Below, piece after piece: positions 58,469-64,000 of a stretch of DNA of 64,000 nucleotides (position 1 is its first letter; every line of letters starts with the position of its first letter). The notes beneath the pieces were generated by a model that had not been told where the DNA came from, ran no database searches, and saw only the letters and a program-made list of their open reading frames with translations. Both the position numbers and the translations under genes were made by a program. Origin of the DNA: Halalkalibacillus halophilus DSM 18494 (GTDB taxonomy: Bacteria; Bacillota; Bacilli; Bacillales; Alkalibacillaceae); the NCBI RefSeq assembly GCF_000423105.1, contig NZ_AUHI01000006.1:135549-199548 (forward strand). The letters are read 5' to 3'.

Positions 58469-60151
58469 TTGAGTACAAAAGCATCAACGCAAACGAAAAC
58501 TAGTAAAATGATTTCTGATTTTCGTAACTTCTGGTCTGAGCCTTGGTTTGCTATTTTGACCTTGGTTTTAGCGGGGGCCATTCTATTATTCATTGTAGTC
58601 CCTGTTTTTGCTGTTCTATTTAAAAGTTTTGGAATTGGATCTGGTGAAGTAACCCTAGAATACTATCAAAATTTTTTCGCGAGGTCATATTATTTTGAAT
58701 CACTAGTCAACAGTGTAAGTGCAGCGATTCTCTCTACGCTAATCGTTGTCTTTTTAAGTGTTTGTATATCTTTGTATGTTACAAGAACTACAAGCTTTCT
58801 ATCCAAATTTTACCGAGGGGCTGCATTATTACCACTTGTAGCACCACCTTTCATCTTTTCCTTATCCTTAATTATTTTATTCGGTAGAAATGGCCTTTTC
58901 ACACAAGTCATGAATAGTGCCTTCGGTTGGGAATTCAGTATTTACGGCTTCTCAGGGGTTGTCATTGCACAAGTCCTTGGTTATTTTCCAATTGGTTATA
59001 TGTTAGTCGAAAGTACGATGCGTAATATGAACCCTAGCTTAGAGCACGCATCAAGTGATTTAGGAGCTAAACAAGGAAGAACATTAAGAAAGATTACACT
59101 TCCTTTATCTCAATCTGGGATTGTAAAAGCAGGACTGCTTGTTTTCGTTATGGCATTAGCTGACTTTTCCAATCCGCTGATTATTGGTGGTGGAGAGCCG
59201 TTCTTGGCTTCTGAAGCTTATTTACTTGTTGTGGGTCAACAAAATCTAGAACAAGCAGCTGTACTAGGTGTATTCTTAATAGTCCCTAGTTTACTAGTAT
59301 TTATCTTTCAAACTTATTTCTTGAAAGATACTGGATTAGAAACAATTAGTGGGGAGTCTGGTGCTTCTAATGTTCCACTTTCTCCAAAAGTAAAAGCAAT
59401 AGTTATGACGATAAACACAATATTCGTCTCATTTATTGTCTTAATGTTCGTCATGGTTGTACTTGGTGCTTTTGTACGAATTATTGGGATAGATAATACG
59501 TTCACTTTAGAGCACTTTACAAATAGGAGTGGTTGGGACTCCCTTTACATCAGTATTGTCGTATCATTCTTAGCAGCTATTCTCGCAGCTACAATTGGTA
59601 TGCTACAAGGTTATTTATTTGCTAGAAAAACGATTCCAGGAAAGAAAGTCTTAGAGTTCTTAACATTATTCGGTCTTGCTGTCCCAGGTACTGTTATGGG
59701 TATTGGCTATGTACTAATTTTTAATGGACCACCATTCTTCTTAACAGGAACCGTTTTACTGATTGTTTTAAATATGACGTTCAGAAAAATTGGTGTTGGA
59801 CTTGAAGCAAGCATTAGTAAGATGCACCAAATTGATACTTCGATGGAAGAAGCCTCAAGTGACTTAGGTGCAGGACCTTATCGGACATTTGGAAAAGTTG
59901 TTGTACCATTATTGAGTCCAGCGTTTGTAGCTGGTTTCGTTTATACCTTTATGACAGCAATGGTTTCCATCAGTTCTGTTATATTCTTAATTGCACCAGG
60001 GACAAACCTTGCTGCTGTTTATATTTTAAACCTTGCAGAACAAGCACGCGTTGGTATGGCATCCGCAATGTCCTTTATTCTAATACTAATCGTACTATCT
60101 TGTATGGGACTACTTAAATGGATTGAGAAGAAAACTGGTGTGAATATATAA
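58469..60151 (+). CDS. ABC transporter permease, two fused membrane domains (FbpB/PhnU-V type)
   Basis: A 560-residue permease with about 12 helices arranged as two homologous halves. Each half carries the ATPase-docking EAA loop: EHASSDLGAKQGRTLRKITLPL (about residue 191) and EEASSDLGAGPYRTFGKVVVPL (about 464). The fused form is usual for ferric and phosphonate/sugar-phosphate importers of this class. It starts with TTG 58469 behind GAGGTG. It lies between the genes for the binding protein and the ATPase. Confidence 0.88.
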   Translation: MSTKASTQTKTSKMISDFRNFWSEPWFAILTLVLAGAILLFIVVPVFAVLFKSFGIGSGEVTLEYYQNFFARSYYFESLVNSVSAAILSTLIVVFLSVCISLYVTRTTSFLSKFYRGAALLPLVAPPFIFSLSLIILFGRNGLFTQVMNSAFGWEFSIYGFSGVVIAQVLGYFPIGYMLVESTMRNMNPSLEHASSDLGAKQGRTLRKITLPLSQSGIVKAGLLVFVMALADFSNPLIIGGGEPFLASEAYLLVVGQQNLEQAAVLGVFLIVPSLLVFIFQTYFLKDTGLETISGESGASNVPLSPKVKAIVMTINTIFVSFIVLMFVMVVLGAFVRIIGIDNTFTLEHFTNRSGWDSLYISIVVSFLAAILAATIGMLQGYLFARKTIPGKKVLEFLTLFGLAVPGTVMGIGYVLIFNGPPFFLTGTVLLIVLNMTFRKIGVGLEASISKMHQIDTSMEEASSDLGAGPYRTFGKVVVPLLSPAFVAGFVYTFMTAMVSISSVIFLIAPGTNLAAVYILNLAEQARVGMASAMSFILILIVLSCMGLLKWIEKKTGVNI

Positions 60152-60191
60152 TTTCCCCTTTACAACAAAGAAAAATGAAGGAGTGAACACT

Positions 60192-61250
60192 ATGAGTAAT
60201 CAGTCAAATTATCTAGCCTTAAATAATTTGTATAAATATTTTGATAAAATTACAGCTGTTAATAATATTTCGATTGATATCGAACAAGGTGAACTGATTT
60301 CCTTTATTGGACCAAGTGGTTGTGGTAAAACTACACTTCTTAGAATAATTGGTGGCTTCCATAAACAGGATGAAGGAACAATTAATCTAGATGGTCAACA
60401 AATTGACCACTTACCACCAGAAGAACGTTCTACGGGAATGGTCTTCCAGAACTATGCGTTATTTCCGCACATGTCGGTTTTTAAAAACGTTGAATACGGA
60501 TTAAAAGTCGAAAAAGTAAAGAAAGAGGAACGTAATAGAAGGATCAAAGATGCGCTAGCTCAAGTACAGCTTGAAGGTTATGAAGACCGAAAACCTAGTG
60601 AACTAAGTGGCGGGCAACAGCAACGTGTTGCCATTGCTAGGTGCTTGGTACTTCAACCGAAAGTTCTACTGCTTGATGAACCACTTTCTAACTTAGATGC
60701 TAATTTAAGAATGATTATGCGTGAAGAGATTAGACGACTGAAAGAAGAATTAAATTTAACTATTATATTTGTTACACACGATCAGGAAGAAGCTTTAAGT
60801 ATATCTGACCGCGTCATTGTATTAAAAGATGGAAAGATACAGCAACTTGATCGACCGGACAATGTTTATAACCAACCACAAAATGAGTTCGTTGCAAACT
60901 TTGTCGGCCATACTAATATTTTAGAAGGTCAATTTGAAGACCATGACAACAAAACGCTATTCAAGACTGAACATTTTAGTTTTGAGGTTCAAAGTAAATT
61001 TTCCAATTCGTCTAAAAACGGAAAAGCCGTTGTAAGACCTGAGAGAATATCCATTATGCCTAATGGGGATGTGGAAGGTAAAATTTCTAAAATCGTTTAT
61101 AACGGAAGCTTTACTCGTTATTTTGTATTAATCTCTGGTGAAGAGATTATGGTGGATGACTTCAACGCTCATGGTTTAGGTCATTATAAAAGAAATGACC
61201 CTATCAAACTAGCATTTCCTACAGATCCACATTTTATCAATGAAAACTAA
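60192..61250 (+). CDS. ABC transporter ATPase (FbpC/PotA type)
   Basis: A 352-residue ATPase. Walker A is GPSGCGKTT (about 39), Q-loop VFQNYALFPHMSV, signature LSGGQQQRVAIAR, Walker B VLLLDEPLSNLD and the switch His in VTHDQEEAL. The C-terminal TOBE domain (about 240-352; NGKAVVRPERISI) is like those of spermidine, ferric and phosphonate importers. I start it at ATG 60192 behind AAGGAG. It energises the permease encoded just upstream. Confidence 0.9.
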   Translation: MSNQSNYLALNNLYKYFDKITAVNNISIDIEQGELISFIGPSGCGKTTLLRIIGGFHKQDEGTINLDGQQIDHLPPEERSTGMVFQNYALFPHMSVFKNVEYGLKVEKVKKEERNRRIKDALAQVQLEGYEDRKPSELSGGQQQRVAIARCLVLQPKVLLLDEPLSNLDANLRMIMREEIRRLKEELNLTIIFVTHDQEEALSISDRVIVLKDGKIQQLDRPDNVYNQPQNEFVANFVGHTNILEGQFEDHDNKTLFKTEHFSFEVQSKFSNSSKNGKAVVRPERISIMPNGDVEGKISKIVYNGSFTRYFVLISGEEIMVDDFNAHGLGHYKRNDPIKLAFPTDPHFINEN

Positions 61251-61268
61251 AAGGAGGATTTTATTTTA

Positions 61269-62243
61269 ATGAGAAAAGTACTATCTACTCTTATAGTTGT
61301 ATTAATGTTAGCTACACTATCGCACAACCAAGTCCATGCAGAGCAAGAAACAGATCATCAATATAATACAGATCTAGAGATTATGGCTTACAATGTTTAT
61401 TTTATGTCTAGCGTTCTTCATCCAAAATGGGGACAGAACCAAAGAGCTGAACTACTTGGGGATGTAGAGTTTATGTACGAGCAAGATATTATCATTTTAA
61501 ATGAGTTATTTGATGGTCAATCATCTGATTTACTATTAAACAATTTGAGAGATGCCTACCCTCACCAGACTCCTATTTTAGGTAGTACAACATCTGGTTG
61601 GGACGATACTCAAGGTAGCTATTCTTATGTTGTTCCAGAGAATGGCGGAGTGAATATTATTAGTAAATGGCCAATTGAAGAACAAATCCAGTATGTATTT
61701 GAAGATGCATGTGGTCCTGAGGGGATGAGCAACAAAGGTTTTGTTTACACCAAGGTAATGAAAAATGATGATCCGTACCACATTATTGGTACACATATGC
61801 AGTCTACAGACTCAAACTGCTCTGATGGGGAGCCAGCAGAGGTAAGGGCGTCACAAATGAATGAAATAAACCAATTTGTTGACGAACATAATATACCTAC
61901 CGAAGAAATGCTAATTATTGGTGGGGATTTGAATGTGATCAAGGGGTCAAACGAATATGATTCCATGCTAAATCAACTAAACGTTTCAGAACCTGCATAC
62001 TCTGGGTTTGATGCGACTTGGGATCCTCAAACAAATTCCATTGCAGCTTATAATTATCCAGAGTATGAAGCCCAATTTCTTGATTACATCTTTACATCTA
62101 ACAACCATCAACAACCTAATTCTATGAACCTTCATGCGGAGGATGTAAAATCTCCATTATGGTCAGTAACATCTTGGGGTACAACTTACGAATATAATGA
62201 TTACTCAGATCATTATCCTGTTTTTGGAACAATTGAAAACTAA
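61269..62243 (+). CDS. Secreted sphingomyelinase C (neutral sphingomyelin phosphodiesterase)
   Basis: A 324-residue secreted enzyme with a Sec signal peptide (cut near HAEQE, residue 25). It aligns by eye with Bacillus cereus SMase along its length: MAYNVYFMSSVLHPKWGQNQRAEL, ILNELFD (metal Glu), ENGGVNIISKWPI, IGTHMQS, GGDLNV, VTSW and SDHYPV (catalytic His). Both Cys pair partners (ACGPEG, SNCSDG) are present. It would release phosphocholine from sphingomyelin. Last gene of the operon, 18 bp after the ATPase and behind AAGGAGG, with a terminator after it. Confidence 0.92.
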   Translation: MRKVLSTLIVVLMLATLSHNQVHAEQETDHQYNTDLEIMAYNVYFMSSVLHPKWGQNQRAELLGDVEFMYEQDIIILNELFDGQSSDLLLNNLRDAYPHQTPILGSTTSGWDDTQGSYSYVVPENGGVNIISKWPIEEQIQYVFEDACGPEGMSNKGFVYTKVMKNDDPYHIIGTHMQSTDSNCSDGEPAEVRASQMNEINQFVDEHNIPTEEMLIIGGDLNVIKGSNEYDSMLNQLNVSEPAYSGFDATWDPQTNSIAAYNYPEYEAQFLDYIFTSNNHQQPNSMNLHAEDVKSPLWSVTSWGTTYEYNDYSDHYPVFGTIEN

Positions 62244-62281
62244 AGTTCAATAGTATAGTTGTAACATTTAGAACGACCATC

Positions 62282-62362
62282 ATACACTTACATTGCCTCT
62301 CTTGATAATACTTTCTTAATCAACTTGAGTATTATAGGAGGTGGTGATGGAGTGTATTTTTT
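62282..62362 (+). terminator. Large hairpin terminator after the sphingomyelinase gene
   Basis: Nested pairs ATACACT/AGTGTAT (62282-62288, 62351-62357), CCTC/GAGG and ATAATACT/AGTATTAT form an 80-nt structure ending in six T residues. It lies 39 bp after the stop. The remaining 230 bp to panD show nothing recognisable. Confidence 0.7.
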
Positions 62363-62591
62363 GATACTTTAGTTTTAAATTTCTATTATAAGTTGTTTAA
62401 TACATCCTTACTAAAACAATATGATTACCTCTGTTAAGGTAATTGCTACCACTCGCTATGTTTAACGTTACAATGTTTTAATGCTATAAATACAAAAAAT
62501 CTGCCTAGACATTTTATCAAAAGTTTTATATACTTCCGATCGTCGTTGTGGCTTTTGTTGATATAAGATTGAGTTAAGAAAAATTTCATTT

Positions 62592-62975
62592 CTATTTGTC
62601 TGGCCAGTGCAAATCATGCTCCTCTACACTTGTTATCTCATTCTTTTCATCAACGAATACTACTTTAGGTTTTAAATACTCGATTTCATCATCTGTGAAA
62701 TGTCCCATACTTAAAATGATAACTATATCATCTGGTGAAAATAAGTTAGCTGGCGGGCCGTTTAAACAAATTCTCTTCGATCCTTCAGGCGCAGGGATCG
62801 CATATGTCTTCCACCTAGCTGCATTTTTTATGTTCGCAATTTGAACCATTTCGTATGGTTTAATATCTGCTTCCTTCATCAATTTATAATCAATCGTGAT
62901 ACTTCCTACATAATCTAGTTCTGCTTCTGTTACGGTTGCTCGATGAATTTTACCCTTACACATTAAGCGTTGCAT
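62592..62975 (-). CDS. panD: Aspartate 1-decarboxylase PanD
   Basis: A 127-residue pyruvoyl enzyme making beta-alanine for pantothenate and CoA. The self-cleavage site is Gly24-Ser25 in DYVGSITID, with Lys9 and His11 (GKIHRATV) and RWKTYAIP around the active site, and LNGPPANLFSPDDIVIILS following. Length is normal. It stands alone: panB and panC, usually in one operon with it, are not here. The start follows AGAGAGGGATGTTTC. Confidence 0.92.
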   Translation of the reverse strand: MQRLMCKGKIHRATVTEAELDYVGSITIDYKLMKEADIKPYEMVQIANIKNAARWKTYAIPAPEGSKRICLNGPPANLFSPDDIVIILSMGHFTDDEIEYLKPKVVFVDEKNEITSVEEHDLHWPDK

Positions 62976-63236
62976 GAAACATCCCTCTCTCTAATCAATT
63001 ATTTCACCTCGGGGTTAAGTATAAGGTAGTTAGTTTGAATATTCAAATACGTCATAGGAGAGGCTTAGCAGATCGACTTGGGATAATAACCATAGGCTGA
63101 ACATACGTTGAACAGGCAAATGACTCATTACATTAAATGAAACTTGTTTTAATTAGATTCCATGCACTTCATATATGTTTATATATTTTCATAAATTCAA
63201 CCGCCCAAACCTATCAACCTGTAGCTAGTTTACAAT
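62976..63236. other. Intergenic stretch without a recognised feature
   Basis: About 260 bp between panD and the rRNA operon terminator. I see no coding frame with a ribosome site, no strong hairpin and no repeat. The panD promoter should be in its left part. Confidence 0.4.
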
Positions 63237-63270
63237 AAAAAAATAACGCTATTCACTGGAGAATAGCGTT
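63237..63270 (-). terminator. Terminator of the rRNA-tRNA operon
   Basis: A 10-bp perfect stem, AACGCTATTC/GAATAGCGTT, with a six-base loop. A run of seven T residues follows on the minus strand. It lies 22 bp after the last tRNA gene. Confidence 0.9.
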
Positions 63271-63291
63271 ACAAAAACATTTGTTTAAGAG

Positions 63292-63364
63292 AGCTTCCTA
63301 CCGGATTTGAACCGGTGACCTCATCCTTACCATGGATGCGCTCTACCTGCTGAGCTAAGGAAGC
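63292..63364 (-). tRNA. tRNA-Thr (anticodon GGT)
   Basis: A 73-nt cloverleaf with GCTTCCTTAGCTCAG, anticodon loop ATGGTAA and GGTTCAAATCC. CCA is not encoded. Last gene of the rRNA operon. Confidence 0.94.
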
Positions 63365-63367
63365 ATT

Positions 63368-63442
63368 TGGCTCCAGCGGCAGGATTCGAACCTGCGACCA
63401 ATTGATTAACAGTCAACTGCTCTACCACTGAGCTACGCTGGA
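63368..63442 (-). tRNA. tRNA-Asn (anticodon GTT)
   Basis: A 75-nt cloverleaf with TCCAGCGTAGCTCAG, anticodon loop CTGTTAA and encoded CCA. Lies between 5S rRNA and tRNA-Thr. Confidence 0.94.
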
Positions 63443-63534
63443 ATGGTATTATTATGTCTAAAAAAAATTAAAATATATTGTTAATATATTTTAATTGCTA
63501 AATAAAAACTATTCAAGTTTAACATTTATAACAG

Positions 63535-63650
63535 CCCGGCAGCGTCCTACTCTCACAGGGGAAGAACCCCAACTACCATCGGCGCTAGAGAGCTTAACTG
63601 CTGTGTTCGGCATGGGAACAGGTGTGGCCTCTCTGCCATTGCTACCGGAT
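63535..63650 (-). rRNA. rrf: 5S ribosomal RNA
   Basis: On the minus strand the typical Bacillus 5S sequence is seen: terminal stem TCCGGTAGC/GCTGCCGGG, CACACCTGTTCCCATGCCG, AACACAGCAGTTAAGCTC, CGCCGATGGTAGT and GTGAGAGTAGGACG. About 116 nt; end positions are accurate to a few bases. Confidence 0.95.
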
Positions 63651-63734
63651 CGTGTTACTTTTTTAGAAGGAATGTACCTTCAAAACTAGATAAGAGTTTA
63701 TAACCAAGCATCGAAACGTTTCACGTTCGATCGA

Positions 63735-64000
<266 letters not shown>

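Noticed and set aside
57404..61250. The ABC importer as a plain iron(III) transporter
   Set aside because: No Fur box or iron-related gene is nearby and the FbpA tyrosine pair is not evident; the operon partners are phosphate-ester enzymes. It is still possible and is listed as the main alternative.
63495..63689. A 64-codon plus-strand frame
   Set aside because: It is antisense to 5S rRNA.

Overview
The window looks like a chromosomal segment of a low-GC Gram-positive bacterium of the family Bacillaceae, probably a salt-tolerant one. Three things point there: the gene order cdaA-cdaR-glmM-glmS next to a SigW-like sigma factor, the pairs citA/citR and yoaT-yoaS-like-yozG, and several exported proteins that are unusually rich in Asp and Glu (the ZinT-like protein, the ABC binding protein, CdaR). 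Shine-Dalgarno sequences are strong, and many genes use GTG or TTG starts. Two genes appear to use ATT. The species cannot be named from sequence alone.

Layout. 0-9.5 kb: the tail of a membrane protein, a 20-21 bp degenerate repeat array, a YibE/F membrane pair, a TetR regulator, an SDR dehydrogenase with a cre site, katG with a candidate PerR box, an RNA methyltransferase and an MFS transporter. 9.6-13.6 kb: glycerol catabolism (glpP-glpK-glpD) with a terminator/antiterminator in the glpD leader. 13.7-17.8 kb: a membrane-fused alpha/beta hydrolase behind a cre-overlapped promoter and an intrinsic terminator, then a yozG/DUF2975/DUF2975/yoaT cluster. 18-31 kb: accessory genes (GNAT, NUDIX, methyltransferases, FosB, a frameshifted aminoglycoside nucleotidyltransferase-like gene, an atypical Nramp protein, and a Zur-controlled ZinT-like lipoprotein).

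31-47 kb: an ABC-F protein with a long attenuator-like leader, citA/citR, a PadR/DUF2812 pair, a complete yxdJKLM-yxeA-type peptide sensing and detoxification module, DNA repair and deaminase genes, an alcohol dehydrogenase gene stopped by one nonsense codon, and a HigBA-like toxin-antitoxin locus whose toxin gene is frameshifted. 47-56 kb: glmS with its ribozyme, glmM, cdaR, cdaA, a SigW-like sigma gene with no rsiW next to it, a second 20-21 bp repeat array, rocF, and seven tRNA genes.

56.6-62.3 kb: a five-gene operon that is the most interesting part of the window. It holds a HAD phosphatase, an Fbp/AfuA/PhnS-type ABC importer (binding protein, fused permease, ATPase) and a secreted sphingomyelinase C. 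Together they could release a phosphorylated headgroup outside the cell, import it and dephosphorylate it in the cytoplasm. 62.6-64 kb: an orphan panD and the distal end of an rRNA operon (23S 3' end, 5S, tRNA-Asn, tRNA-Thr, terminator), all on the minus strand.

At least six genes are broken by single stops, frameshifts or truncation. This suggests ongoing gene decay in the accessory regions, or else uncorrected homopolymer errors in the assembly.
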